Assembly (NCBI GenBank): GCA_965153355.1
Contig: OZ231127.1
Coordinates: forward strand, 99,200,001-99,264,000
DNA: 64,000 nt
Origin: Flaccisagitta enflata
Taxonomy: Eukaryota; Chaetognatha; Sagittoidea; Aphragmophora
Direction of reading: 5' to 3'
Below the pieces are notes generated by a model that was not told the DNA's origin, did not search any database, and saw nothing but the letters and a program-made list of their open reading frames with translations. How positions within the stretch are numbered: the first letter of the stretch is position 1; each line of letters begins with the position of its first letter. Shown here piece after piece: positions 54,723 through 64,000 of the stretch. Position numbers and translations under genes: made by a program.

Positions 54723-55395
54723 TCATTTTAGTGCTTCACATAGCAAAAGTTGTGAGTACACTTCTTATTTCTTAAAAAAACTTAGTTTATAAAAATATCA
54801 ATTGTTCAAAAATCAAGAATGTCGTAGTTATTTTAATAGAAGCTATCTCTATCTCTGTTAAAGGCTTCAGAAAAAAATGATGTTTTTATAAAAGATAAAA
54901 AGTGTATCCCTTTACCCTGCTTAGTCACTGTAGAAGTGCAAAAATTATTTTAGCTTTAATGTTTCCACAGAAATCTCAGAACTTAGCAACTTTTTGTATC
55001 TAAAAGGATAATCATTAGTATTAAAGAATGATGATGTTCATGATAATAGATATTAAAACATAAATATCAGAACATAAGATATGAAATACCTTATTAATAG
55101 GCAGATTAAAAATTTTATAAAGAAAAGAATCAGCAAAAATTATTTTGAAGCAAAAATTATTTTAAAGAATGTCAGCATGTTGTTTTATCCCACTGCAATA
55201 TGCAAATTAGCTCCTTTAAAATAAAATGGTAATAAATTGAAAATGAATGATTTTAAATAAAAGTAAAATTGTGAGTTTTAAAATTGGTCACTCTACATTA
55301 GATAAAAAAGGTGAAAAGAAATAACTAACAGTTGCTATGCAAAGCACCCTATTGGATCATTTTCCCCATTTTCATGCAAAATCTGGTTTTGACGC
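54723..55395. other. Unassigned AT-rich sequence
   Basis: No gene, repeat or exon signal recognised. Confidence 0.45.
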
Positions 55396-55402
55396 GTCAC
55401 TA

Positions 55403-55665
55403 AGGGCGTGTTTCTAGTGAGCGCCAAAAACGCGTTTGTTCCCGTGAAACGGGATAACAGCGTGAACACATATTCAAGAATTTCAACTGTCCCACGAGGG
55501 AGTCAGCGAAGTGAGTGAGCGAGCCTGTAAATGAAGTGAGCGAGCATAGCAGAGCGGAAAGCTGCGGGGCGAGTGAGCGGAGTGAGCGGTGCGAGCAAAC
55601 AAACGCAGCAAGCGACTGAGTGGCCCGTTCAAAACGCGATCGTCTTTGACTAGAAACGCCCCCTT
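55403..55665. mobile_element. GC-rich inverted-end element
   Basis: AGGGCGTGTTTCTAGT at left against ACTAGAAACGCCCCCTT at right. The interior is GC-rich with GAGTGAGCGGAGTGAGCGG units, unlike its surroundings. A fragment CACTAGAAACACGCCCTTG lies at 61296-61314. A 3-bp ACT flank may be the target duplication. Confidence 0.6.
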
Positions 55666-55694
55666 ACTCGCAGGGCGAAAAGCGGAAAAAATGA

Positions 55695-55800
55695 ATGTTA
55701 TAGATATTCTAGTGCATATGTGGGGGCATTGGGTGTGGATGGGGATTGGATGCCCCTGCCCACCCGTCTGCAACGATATTGTGACCCCGCCTCACTTATT
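55695..55800 (+). mobile_element. SLG end fragment
   Basis: TTGGGTGTGGATGGGGATTG to GCCCACCCGTCTGCAACGAT, parallel to 50330-50400. Confidence 0.6.
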
Positions 55801-56002
55801 TCCTTCCTTTCATCCTTTCTTTTTTTGTTCCCACCTACCTTTGTGACTTTCTTTCTCTACTTACTTTCAAGATTCAAGATTCAAACAGTTTCTTTCCCCA
55901 AATGCGGTGTATGGCAGCAATATAACGTTGAATCAGCAGGGGAGGACCATGCCTAAGCCCTTCATGTCAGAGATTGATATATTTTTCCTAACTTTTGTTT
56001 GA

Positions 56003-56043
56003 TTGTTTGTTTGATTGTTTGTTTGTTTGTTTGTTTGTTTGTT

Positions 56044-56094
<51 letters not shown>

Positions 56095-56113
56095 CTCTTT
56101 CTTTCCTTCCTTC
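56003..56113. repeat. (GTTT)n-(TTTC)n microsatellite
   Basis: GTTTGATT/GTTT units then about 14 TTTC units, before the candidate exon. Confidence 0.95.
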
Positions 56114-56200
56114 TATCAAGGATCATATCAGATTATTAACAAAAAGTTTATCATGGGCATGCAGTTTTATAACTCACTTCATTGGACTTGACGTTTTTAG

Positions 56201-56375
56201 GCATGTCGCTGTTGAGCATGAACCTGTTGCTGCCAATCATAATGACGCCAACAAAGATGACACCATCGAACATGAGATTGCCAAATTTGAAGAAGCAGGG
56301 GACGAAACACACGAAGACGAGGCCGCCATTGTCGATTCTGCAGTTCCAACTGTTGTGGCTATCAAGGACGTATAA
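56201..56375 (+). CDS. Candidate terminal exon with acidic C-terminus
   Basis: After GGACTTGACGTTTTTAG|G the frame runs 57 codons to TAA: HVAVEHEPVAANHNDANKDD through AIKDV. It is strongly acidic (Asp/Glu about 30%) with no repeats, unlike its surroundings, and AATAAA lies 335 bp downstream at 56710. It would be the last exon of a plus-strand gene whose other exons I cannot find. An open frame continues upstream into the microsatellite, so the acceptor is inferred. Product unknown. Confidence 0.4.
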
Positions 56376-56389
56376 AATCTGTGTTTATG

Positions 56390-56700
56390 CAGTGTTAATG
56401 TATGCATATCTGTCTGTCTTAGTCTGTCAGTCTTTTTGTGTCTATCTTACTGTCTCTCTATGTCTATCTTACTGTTTTGCTGTGTCTGTTGTACTGTCTC
56501 GCTGTGTCTGTCGTACTGTTTTGCTGCGTCTGTCATTCTGTCTCACTGCGTCTGTTGTAATCTCTCTCTCTCTCTCTCTTACTCTTGAACATGAGCGTCG
56601 CGGCCCGACTAACCAACGGGCGCAACGTCTTTTAGAAGTGTGTCTGCACAAAAAAAGTAAAGGCCAAATAATGAAAAAAAAAAAAAAAAAAAAAAAACAA
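56390..56700. repeat. CTGTCTGTC-rich tract, (CT)n and poly-A
   Basis: Repeats of TACTGT(C/T)TCGCTGTGTCTGT (56430-56550), CT run at 56562-56579, and an A run at about 56672-56697. Confidence 0.8.
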
Positions 56701-56933
56701 GAAAACGCAAATAAATTTGAAAAGAAAATGACAAACGTGATTTTGTAACTGCAACGAAAGAGAGCAGAGTAGAGATGTAGAAGAACTTTTCACGAGTGCT
56801 CCAGGCCTTGATAGGAAATACGTAGGATAGGTACTTACCATCGCCAGTGAGCCCCTAGTCTGTGTAATGATTGCTTAGTACCAAACCACAGTCTGTACAA
56901 ATTAACACGGCCATTTAAGGAATTGATATTATA

Positions 56934-57291
56934 ATGGTTGAATACCTACAGGGACGACATACACTGAGGTATAAAAAAAGTATCCTTAAATGGCTAAATG
57001 AAGAAGTTTGCTTTTTTCTTGGCTCGACAAAATGTCGCCAAGGTGACCGTCCATCACAGCCTCTTAGACCCTCTAAGATGCTCACTGAAAATCCCCAGCC
57101 CAATAAGGGTTCGGCCTTAATATTTACATCTCTTGCCACTTCAGTTCAGACGCAGAAGATCTATTACGGAATATTTTCGTGTCGCAATCGACGCTTTGCC
57201 TCAAAAAAATTGGAAGACCCACCAACGATATGGAATATGTTGGCCAGCGTGCCAAAAAGAAAATGTATTGAGCATACCTTTACAATTTCTT
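56934..57291 (+). other. Open region of unknown origin cut by an SLG element
   Basis: A frame open for about 120 codons ends at the TAG formed by the SLG head at 57298. It includes KRKCIEH and a basic FASKKLEDPPTIWNMLASV stretch. No family recognised; it could be a fragment of a transposon gene. Confidence 0.25.
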
Positions 57292-58120
57292 TTTTGTAGT
57301 TGCGTGCTACGCAAAATGTCAACTCTTAGGTTATTTCAAGTCTTTTTTAGTCATTAATAGTTATTCCAAGTCATTTTGAGTCATTCTAAGTCATTTTAAG
57401 TCATTCTAAGTCATTTTAAGTTGTTTTAAGTCATTTTTGGTCATTAGGTTTTTTAGTCACTTTAAGTCCTTTTTGGGCTGCGGCCCCAAAGGGGTCGATG
57501 GGGGATTTTCTCCTTCTTCTCCTCCTTCTCCTTCTCCGTCCGTCCCCCCCCCCCCCGGGCTCGAGACTCGAATCCCAGTCCTGAGACCCAAATCCCAGCC
57601 TCATGGCCCAAATCCTAGACTCATGGCTCAAATCCTAGCCTGGAGGCCCAAATTTTAGCCTGGAGGCCCAAATTTCAGACTTGAGTCCCAAACCCCAGCC
57701 GACAGACCCAGATCCCAGCCTCCGGGCTAAAATTTGGGCCTCCAAGCTAGGATTTAAGCCTTGAGGCTAGGATTTGGGCCATGAGGCTGGGATTTGGGTC
57801 TCAGGACTGGGATTCGAGCCTCGAGCCTGGGTGTCCCAGCTAAGCTTCCCGATCCCAGGAGGAGCAGGATGAGGAGGAGAAGAAGGAGAAAACTTCATAT
57901 GGAAAGGATGTGGAGTCGCCACTGCTGGCTGCTGCCCTGCTTCCCCTTCAATTTCAAGCACAACCTACTCCGGCAGGGCACGGGTACCGCTGACCATCTA
58001 ACGCTTTTGCGACTATTGGACATTCTAAGTGATTCTAAGTGATTCTAAGTCATTCTAAGTCATTCAAAGTCATTTTTACCCTGTAAATTTCGCACGCGAC
58101 TTATAGGTGTTGGCCTTGTA
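57292..58120 (+). mobile_element. SLG element with AAGTCATTTT array, split by a PAL element
   Basis: Head TAGTTGCGTGCTACGCAA (decayed), array of (A)AGTCATTTT/AAGTCATTCT 10-bp units at 57335-57470 and 58020-58075, and tail CGCACGCGACTTATAGGTGT + TGGCCTTGTA (58091-58120). The PAL element 57474-58016 interrupts the array. Confidence 0.82.
57474..58016 (-). mobile_element. PAL element, reverse orientation, palindromic array
   Basis: Right end holds the head (minus strand TAGTCGCAAAAGCGTTAGAT), left end GGGCTGCGGCCCCAAAGGGG. The array reads CAAATCCTAGCCTGGAGGCC up to about 57715 and GGCTAGGATTTGGGCC after it, so the middle is an inverted repeat. Confidence 0.85.
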
Positions 58121-58377
58121 TTTCTTTTCATCCTCGTCTTTTTGTTTTGTCGTCTTTTTTGCCGACAAGATGCTTCATTTTCTTTGTAGTTATTAGGGTC
58201 TCCCTTTTCTTTCTTTTCTCTATGTTGTTGAACTCTGAGCCTGGTCTTTTCTTTTCTTTCTAGTTCAACTTTTTGCTTCATTTTTTCCATATCATACTTT
58301 TTTCCACAATTTTTATTTCTTGTAAGATGGGAATGAAGCAGAGCGAACCACGTTCCACAACTCTTACACGTGGCCAA
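58121..58377 (-). pseudogene. Zinc-finger plus basic coiled-coil ORF, cut by the SLG tail
   Basis: From ATG 58377: residues C4, C7, H17 and C24 (CX2CX9HX6C) in TCKSCGTWFALLHSHL form a small zinc finger. A long Lys/Glu/Arg helix follows (MKQKVELERKEKTRLRVQQH) with a DPNNYKENEASCRQKRRQ segment. Such DP-x2-(Y/F)KE repeats with basic helices occur at the N-terminus of many transposon-encoded (e.g. Helitron-like) proteins; that link is inference. The frame runs into the SLG tail at 58120, which supplies the last codons and a false stop, so the original C-terminus was lost. Confidence 0.5.
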
Positions 58378-58572
58378 AAGGAGATTTGATAGTTCACTAA
58401 TCCTAGTAAGGATTCAAAACAATCTTTGAAAGGAATTTTAAAAGAGAGGGAAGAGAAAAAAAGGACATCAACGAATAAACCCTCATCCCTTCCCCAACCC
58501 CACACCCCCACATAGCGAGATTAAAATATACCAGAGGTAAATCTAACCTAAAAGATACAAAATCACCCCAAA
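58378..58572. other. Unassigned sequence
   Basis: A short open frame on the minus strand matches nothing known to me. Confidence 0.4.
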
Positions 58573-58574
58573 TA

Positions 58575-59148
58575 CAGGGTGTCCCAAGTCAGTTGCAACA
58601 TAAAGAATCAACATATCTCTGCTTCAAAGAGCTCAAATCAAATTCTGAAAAAAATTTTAAAAAGATCTTGGTCTGCAATTTTTGCATGTAAAATTTCATG
58701 ATGGTCAGAGCATTTGCTTAGCAACCACAAACTTTTAAAGTAAATGTATGATTTCTTGAAATGGTAAAAAATAGTAACAATAGAAATGTAAAGAGAAACA
58801 GTGAGTTTCAAAATATCCCTGTGAGTTCAGTTTTCAGAGCAGCTTCATGATTTTTTAGACCAAGATCGCTTTTCAAATTTGCTACTTAGTAAAAAAATCA
58901 GACATTGAAAAAGTTCATTTTTGCACATGTAACATTGATTTTTGTAAAGTCTGTCAATTGAGCATCCGCTAGATTAACTCCAGTTTTGATCCCAATTTTG
59001 AAATATTATTTTGAGCTACATCTTTACAGCAGGAACAAAATTTTCGAGAAGAAAAATTTATGACACAGCAAGGGTTAAAAATTAAGTACAGCCCTTATAA
59101 GCAAAGATATATCGGTTCTTTATATTGCAACTGACTTGGGACACCCTG
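58575..59148. mobile_element. 574-bp MITE with CAGGGTGTCCCAAGTC ends
   Basis: Left CAGGGTGTCCCAAGTCAGTT, right AACTGACTTGGGACACCCTG, TA on each side (58573-58574, 59149-59150). Inverted ends pair over about 33 bp. No ORF. TA target suits Tc1/mariner-type mobilisation. Confidence 0.92.
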
Positions 59149-59164
59149 TACCCCCTTAATCACC

Positions 59165-59370
59165 ACTTGGGACCCCCCCCCCCCCAAACGGCCCAACCCC
59201 CAAAATCACCCCTCCCACACATCCACACATAAACACATTTACAATAACAACTGCAACATCATGAATGCATATTTTTTCGTGTTTGCAACTCGAGCGTGTC
59301 AAACCAACGGATGGACGGACTGATAAACAGACAGACAGACCAACGTACAGACAAAGCCTCTTTTATGACT
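59165..59370 (-). mobile_element. Poly-C tract and SLG piece
   Basis: A C-rich stretch (59167-59220) is followed by AACTCGAGCGTGTCAAACCA, a GGATGGACGGAC tract, (GACA)n and ACAAAGCCTCTTTTATGACT at 59279-59370. This is the reverse of 32332-32420. The hairpin is lost. Confidence 0.65.
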
Positions 59371-60400
59371 TTATTTGTTTAAGAGCAGCATACCTTTTTA
59401 CACTTTGTCGTTGTTCCCATTGGAAATGAAGAGGGATTGAATGAAAGACTGAATCATTGATAAAATTATTGATAGATAGATTTGATTAATGCTGCTTTTC
59501 AGATGAAAAGATGAAAAAAAAAGCCTGAATTAAACGTTTGAGTGATCTGATCGACCGACCGAGAGACAGACAGACCAACCGACAGACTGAGAGACAGCCA
59601 ATTATGATGATGCGAGGACAATTGACATATGCAGAGTTTCACGTAAGGAATATTCTTACAACCATATTTTCTTAAAGGAGGTATAAAGACGATTTGCATC
59701 CGCAAGATTTTGAAATGGGTGTGGCCTTTAACACACGCTACAGAATTAGGCGGAAAATCACATTAGGCTTAGTTTATAGTATGATGAAATATTTAATTAA
59801 TTATTTGCCCTTTTCATTTAAGAATTAGCTGTTGTAAATAAATGGAAGTGAAAGACTAATTTAATTTTATTATGTACGCTTAAGTTTTTAAATGCTAGTA
59901 TTCATTCCATTATTCAGTATCTATAGTGTTAAACCATCCACTAAGAACGATCCTGCAAAGAGGACTACAAACTCCACAGATGGAAGAATGACTATTTTGT
60001 AGGCCAGACTCATCCCACACGCCAGAATAAGAGTGAAACCTGATCAGCTTAGATGTTAAAAAGATTTATTTAAGAATGCTTGCTCTGTACAGATGATAAA
60101 GAATAAGTTTTTGTTGCCCCTAGAAGAGGATGTTAATAAAGCTTTATAAAACACACTAGTAATAATTTAAATTAAGTCATATCTCTATCAAAAAAAAAAA
60201 AAATGGCCAGATAATGACGCATACTCCCAGTCACACGCAGTGCAGTGACAAAGGAGAAGGTCACAAGAGCTATTTGGCAAGAGGTGGTAGGCCTTCAAAA
60301 AGCTAAAAACGCTCTGAAAAGTAACAACAATCACGTGTTTGCACCATGCCCCTATGAGCAAGGCTTGAGGCAGATGATATGGCAGACGACCCATGGCTGT
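59371..60400. other. Unassigned sequence
   Basis: Contains a GACCGACCGAGAGACAGACA tract at 59547-59598 and an A run at 60190-60203. No gene recognised. Confidence 0.45.
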
Positions 60401-60407
60401 TTTATTT

Positions 60408-60876
60408 GAGCTTACAATCTGAGCCCAACCGGGGCCTGGAGGCTGGAATTGGGGCCCTAGGCTGGATTGGGCCCTCCAGGCTGCAGAGCTGGGCCCTGGA
60501 GTTCAGAAATGCACTTATGCTGAAATTGGGGACTCGAGGCTGAATTTGGCCCGAGGCCACATTTTGGTTCGGGAGGCTAAGATTTGGGCCTCGAGGCTGG
60601 GATTGGCCCCGAGGCTGGAATTTGCTTCTGGGAGGCTGGGTCAGCCTCTGAGAATGTGATTTAGCCTTTTGAGGCTCGAGCTTGGGTCTGACGCTGGGGA
60701 AGTGGCACTGTTCAAAGAAGAAGAAGAGGGAGAAAATTTCTCATGTGTGAAAGCATAGGTCATAAAGGCCTCTTCTGCCGCTGGCTGTGTATGTGACTGA
60801 CTGGATTTGGACGGATACAACGGACCGACCTAGGCACAGACATAGCGGGGTGTAGAGTCGCATAGCACGCGACTAG
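60408..60876 (+). mobile_element. PAL array and right arm next to a reversed SLG head
   Basis: Degenerate units GGGCCTGGAGGCTGGAATT (60430-60690), GAAGAAGAAGAGGGAGAAAA, and right arm GTGTGAAAGCATAGGTCAT (60746-60764). Then GGACGGATACAACGGACC, GCGGGGTGTAGAG and hairpin AGTCGCATAGCACGCGACT (60856-60874). The PAL left arm is missing, so the two families are fused. Confidence 0.65.
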
Positions 60877-61130
60877 AAACCAGTTTTTTTACAAGTGGAT
60901 TAACGGAATTCGGCTGATTAAGGGTCAGTAGATGTAAACAAGATCGCGTTACAACGTAATCGTTGAAGGGATGACAAAAACTAGTTTTTGAAAAGTGCGA
61001 ATAGATGACTTAAGCGGTCAATACAGATAAACAAGATCAGTAGATCACCTAAACAGAACAATTTGATGAAGGGCGAGGTTTCGGCTAGAAAAAGTGTAAT
61101 GGAAAAAGACTTGTCCCTCAGGGGGGAGAG

Positions 61131-61132
<2 letters not shown>

Positions 61133-61200
<68 letters not shown>

Positions 61201-61205
61201 TAGTG

Positions 61206-61264
<59 letters not shown>
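61133..61264. repeat. (AT)n microsatellite
   Basis: Two long AT tracts separated by GAGAGAGAGAGTAGTGTT. The tyrosine/isoleucine frame across it is an artefact. Confidence 0.97.
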
Positions 61265-61272
<8 letters not shown>

Positions 61273-61351
61273 TGCTTTTATGCGTTGTTGGTCGTCACTA
61301 GAAACACGCCCTTGACAAGTGACCCTGATATTCTTTTCCATGGCTGAACTC

Positions 61352-61395
61352 AACAAGGCCGGATACATGGTGGCGTGCGGGTGGGCAGTAGCCTG
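61352..61395 (-). mobile_element. SLG tail fragment
   Basis: ACAAGGCCGGATACATGGTG then GCGTGCGGGTGGGCAG. A hAT or other border is not visible. Confidence 0.55.
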
Positions 61396-61611
61396 TACCT
61401 AAATGACAAAAAGCAATAAATTTAACATTCTACAAGCTTCTATTGAAATCAATATTGGCTTTGAAATTCCACTTTTAGGTGGCCGCGCCATACTTTCTAT
61501 TATCCTTACCCCTATTGGTAGTAAGAGGGTGCCTAAAACTTGTATGTCACTAGATATGAAAATTTTGTCAAAATAAGCTTAGTAAAGCAGTGCTAAAAGT
61601 AGAGATGCAGT

Positions 61612-61730
61612 AGTGGAAGCGGAAGCAGAAGCGGAAGCGCAATTTTAAAATCAAGTGGAAGCGGAAGTTTTGAAGCCAGAGTGAAGAATTAAATTAGTTG
61701 AAGCGGAAGTGGAAGTGGAAACAATTTTGG
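61612..61730. repeat. (GGAAGC)n minisatellite
   Basis: GTGGAAGCGGAAGCAGAAGC and later GTTGAAGCGGAAGTGG units; CGCTCCCGCCTCCGCTTCC at 61810 is a short reverse copy. A similar piece is at 4404-4432. Confidence 0.8.
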
Positions 61731-61739
61731 GGCACATTG

Positions 61740-62620
61740 TAGAAGTTAGCTGAAGCTTATAAAAAAGTTTAAGATGATTGAAGCTTAGTTAGCCATGATC
61801 GGGCGCCCGGCCCGCTCCCGCCTCCGCTTCCACATCCCTTGGTCATGATGCTCGTAATTCACATAAGTCATGGTTTCAGTCCTGCTTTATTTTATATGAT
61901 TTTAATTCAGTCATTAAAAATCGTTGGCTGTTGTGGTATGTCTCTACTGGTTTACTTGCCTTTGCTCCATCAATGAATCTGAGGTTTTGTTGTCAGTTTT
62001 ATTATAGCGAAAGCGCTGATCTCAAGTGAGTCAACTGACAAGATGTACGCTACATATAAAACAAGTGACGCGGGGGTCACAATACACAGTGGGCCGTGAT
62101 TCGAAAAGTAGGCAATTGTTACTGTTTTGGGGAGTAGTGAATTACCATAATACTCTTTCAGTTTTCATGAAACGTCATAGAACGTCAAGCCCTAATGGGG
62201 AAAAGAAACCTACGCTACGGTAGCTTTCCCTTAGCACTACAGCCGTAGGGGTGGGGGATGCTCGCGCAATCCTCCGTTCTTTAGTGTGTAGTATGCCGCC
62301 TCAAGCAATAGTGACGTAGCAATGACTGAGTGAAACCCGCACTGAATTTACTGCATCACAACCAGATATTACTCTGTTGCATCTGAAACGAACATCCAAT
62401 ACCGAATTCCTACTGAGATACTTTTTTTTCCACTTTTTCTTCACTTTTTTTCTCCTTTTTCAAATCACAATTGAAATAATTCAAAATAGTCAAAAAAAAA
62501 TTCTTTGACAACGGCGATGAGGTTGAGCTCAAAAAAGACTGAATCGACGACTACAACTGACATGACTAATGCCAAAAGCAAACAGTTTGAGGGATATGAG
62601 GCTAGCTTAGTACGAATATG
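61740..62620. other. Unassigned sequence
   Basis: No gene, exon or repeat recognised. Confidence 0.45.
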
Positions 62621-62624
62621 AGAA

Positions 62625-62740
62625 TGAATGCTTGGAATGAATGAATGAATGAATAAAGAAATGTATGAATGAATGAATGAATGAATAAATAAGTGAATGA
62701 ATGAATGAATGAATGAATAGATAATGAATGAATGAAAGAA
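62625..62740. repeat. (GAAT)n microsatellite
   Basis: About 25 imperfect GAAT units. Confidence 0.95.
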
Positions 62741-62883
62741 CAAATGAGATAGCAAATGATTAAATGAATGAACGACTGGGAGGCAAGAGTCGTTAACAGA
62801 ACATCCTACCGACTGTCTTACTTACTTTGCGGTTGACCATCTCTTTCTCTTTCTCTCTTCTCTCTCTCTCTCTCCATGCCTTT

Positions 62884-63077
62884 TAGTCGCGCCGCGACAC
62901 CGGTACCCCGCTTTGTCCGTCCGTCCGTCGGTTGCTCGGTCGGTCGGTCGGTCCCATTTTACTTTTTTTTATGTTTTGCGGTTCTGGCCTCACCGCACTT
63001 GTTCCGCGCTATAACTCAATCACTGCCTCTGCCCACCGGCACGTTACTAAGGTAGCTGTGTATCCGGCCTTGCTACT
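62884..63077 (+). mobile_element. Complete short SLG element
   Basis: Head GTCGCGCCGCGAC (62886-62898; 6-bp stem, one-base loop), ACCCCGCTTTGTCCGTCCG, (GGTC)n tract, GGCCTCACCGCACTTG, and tail CCCACCGGCACGTTACTAAG to GTATCCGGCCTTGCT. Confidence 0.82.
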
Positions 63078-63111
63078 AACAAGTTCGCTAAGTCATGTTT
63101 GCTGTTGGGTC

Positions 63112-63129
63112 AAAGAATGAAAGAAAGAG

Positions 63130-63208
<79 letters not shown>

Positions 63209-63292
63209 ACGGAAAGAAAAAAAGAAAGAAAAAAAGGAAAAAAAAAAGAGAAAAAGATGGAAAGGAAAGAAAAAAGGAATAAAGATATGAGA
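63112..63292. repeat. (GAAA)n microsatellite
   Basis: About 35 GAAA units then A-rich sequence. Confidence 0.96.
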
Positions 63293-63294
63293 AA

Positions 63295-63496
63295 CAAGGC
63301 TGGTCACGCGACCAATCAGAAATCACTGGCGGATGGGCAGGGGCATTGTTCTGGTGGGTGAGGGCCGTTAAATGACTGGGCAGGGCCATAATACTCAACA
63401 ACCATGATTTCAGCGAGTTTCTTATCATTAAAAGTTTCCCGTTACCCTCCGACCTTCCGACCTTCATTCCAAGCGACTCATGCCTCTTATACAGAA
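63295..63496 (-). mobile_element. SLG element, degraded
   Basis: ACAAGGCTGGTCACGCGACC (reverse tail), GGATGGGCAGGGGCATTG and GACTGGGCAGGGCC interior, then CCGACCTTCCGACCTTC and AAGCGACTCATGCCTCTTAT; similar in order to 38661-38915. Confidence 0.6.
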
Positions 63497-63668
63497 AAGA
63501 AAGAAAAAAAGAAAGAGAGAAAGAAAAGAAAGAAAGAAAGAAAAAGAAAGAAAGAGAGAGAGAAAGAAAGAAAGAAAAAGAAATAGAATTAAAAGAAAAA
63601 GATAGAAAGAGAGAGAAAGAAAGAAAGAAAGAAAGAAAATGAAAGAAAGAAAGAAAGACAGACAGACC
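63497..63668. repeat. (GAAA)n microsatellite, interrupted
   Basis: GAAA, GAGA and AAAG units; ends in GACAGACAGACC. Confidence 0.95.
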
Positions 63669-63720
63669 CACGTGACCAAACAGACAGACAAACTCCAGTG
63701 CGCAACCAACATCCTCCTGC

Positions 63721-63723
<3 letters not shown>

Positions 63724-63790
<67 letters not shown>
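63724..63790. repeat. (GT)n microsatellite
   Basis: About 33 GT units. Confidence 0.97.
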
Positions 63791-63793
<3 letters not shown>

Positions 63794-63861
63794 AGCATTT
63801 TTGTTTTGAGATGGAAAAAAGGAGAATGAAATGGTCTTGAACCATAGCAAACACGCTTTTT

Positions 63862-63961
63862 AGGTGCGACAAAGCACCTCTTTAACTGGCTGTGTCCGTT
63901 GGTCGGTTGGCTGGTTGGTTGGTCGGTCTGTCGGTAACGCATTTGTTCAACGATCCACACG

Positions 63962-63970
<9 letters not shown>
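63862..63970 (+). mobile_element. Mini SLG element with a fourth stem sequence
   Basis: Hairpin AGGTGCGACAAAGCACCT (63862-63879), 6-bp stem, CTTTAACTGGCTGTGTCCG, GTTGGTCGGTTGG tract, and end CACACGTCGCACCT, which is the inverse of the head's AGGTGCGAC. So here the head also forms a terminal inverted repeat with the tail. A CT run starts at 63973. Confidence 0.75.

Positions 63971-64000
<30 letters not shown>

Noticed and set aside
61045-61368. 107-codon minus-strand frame with Tyr-Ile repeats
   Set aside because: Translation of the (AT)n microsatellite.

Overview
WHAT IT IS. This is a piece of metazoan nuclear genome, most likely a marine invertebrate. I see no operons, no dense ORFs, no rRNA, no intact tRNA and no CRISPR array. 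Most long open frames are translated microsatellites or satellites. The sequence is dominated by (GA)n, (GT)n, (GAAA)n and (GGAC)n tracts, nested transposon remains, and tandem arrays carried inside mobile elements. The species cannot be fixed. The GTCCG/GACGG stem-loop elements resemble the HINE/DINE-1 and bivalve 'pearl' type of Helitron-derived element.

THE GENE. A tyrosinase-family gene runs on the minus strand across roughly half of the window. Its short exons are separated by repeat-filled introns: exon 1 at 47777-47475 (signal peptide and Cys-rich domain), exon 2 at 43564-43425 (second half of the Cys-rich domain), exon 3 at 38491-38350 (first CuA histidine), exon 4 at 32731-32582 (second and third CuA histidines), probable exon 5 at 20608-20482, and candidate exons at 20084-19893 and 16528-16328. 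Splice sites and phases agree through exon 5. The three CuA histidines fall at residues 180, 202 and 211, the human TYR numbers. The CuB half was not found and may lie left of the window. Nearly everything between these exons is intronic.

INTRON CONTENT. Intron 4 holds a 5'-truncated RLE-type (R2/NeSL-like) non-LTR retrotransposon and a complete 9.2-kb LTR element (23104-32327). That element has two 348-bp LTRs, a 4-bp target duplication, a gag gene and no recognisable pol, and it landed inside the stem of another element's hairpin. Other introns hold hAT-type MITEs with exact 8-bp target duplications, TA-target MITEs, and several long inverted repeats.

TWO ELEMENT FAMILIES recur through the window; the labels are mine. 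SLG = stem-loop + GTCCG tract: a hairpin head whose stem sequence differs between copies but stays paired, then CTCTATAAGAGGCTTTGTCCGTCCG-like sequence, a variable interior often made of short tandem repeats, and a tail ending GGCCTTGTTT. PAL = palindromic-arm elements: a small hairpin head (CGC-AAAA-GCG, GCC-AAAA-GGC or GCCC-AA-GGGC) and GGTCAGCGGTACCC, then inverted arms (GGGCAGCGGCCCC / GGGGCCGCTGCCC) enclosing a tandem array that differs from copy to copy.

LAYOUT. 1-4500: microsatellites and SLG pieces. 4557-8540: duplicated block, 353-bp tandem repeat and two MITEs. 8570-10771: a 2-kb SLG element filled with 9-, 14- and 11-bp arrays. 10870-11172: LINE RT fragment. 12131-16196: a 4-kb foldback element with ~350-bp subrepeats. 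16328-20608: tyrosinase exon candidates, PAL clusters and a hAT MITE. 20987-22465: RLE retrotransposon. 23104-32327: LTR element. 32582-47777: tyrosinase exons 4 to 1 with intronic elements. 47778-64000: upstream flank, satellites, SLG/PAL copies, a fragment of a zinc-finger ORF, one candidate terminal exon on the plus strand, and microsatellites.
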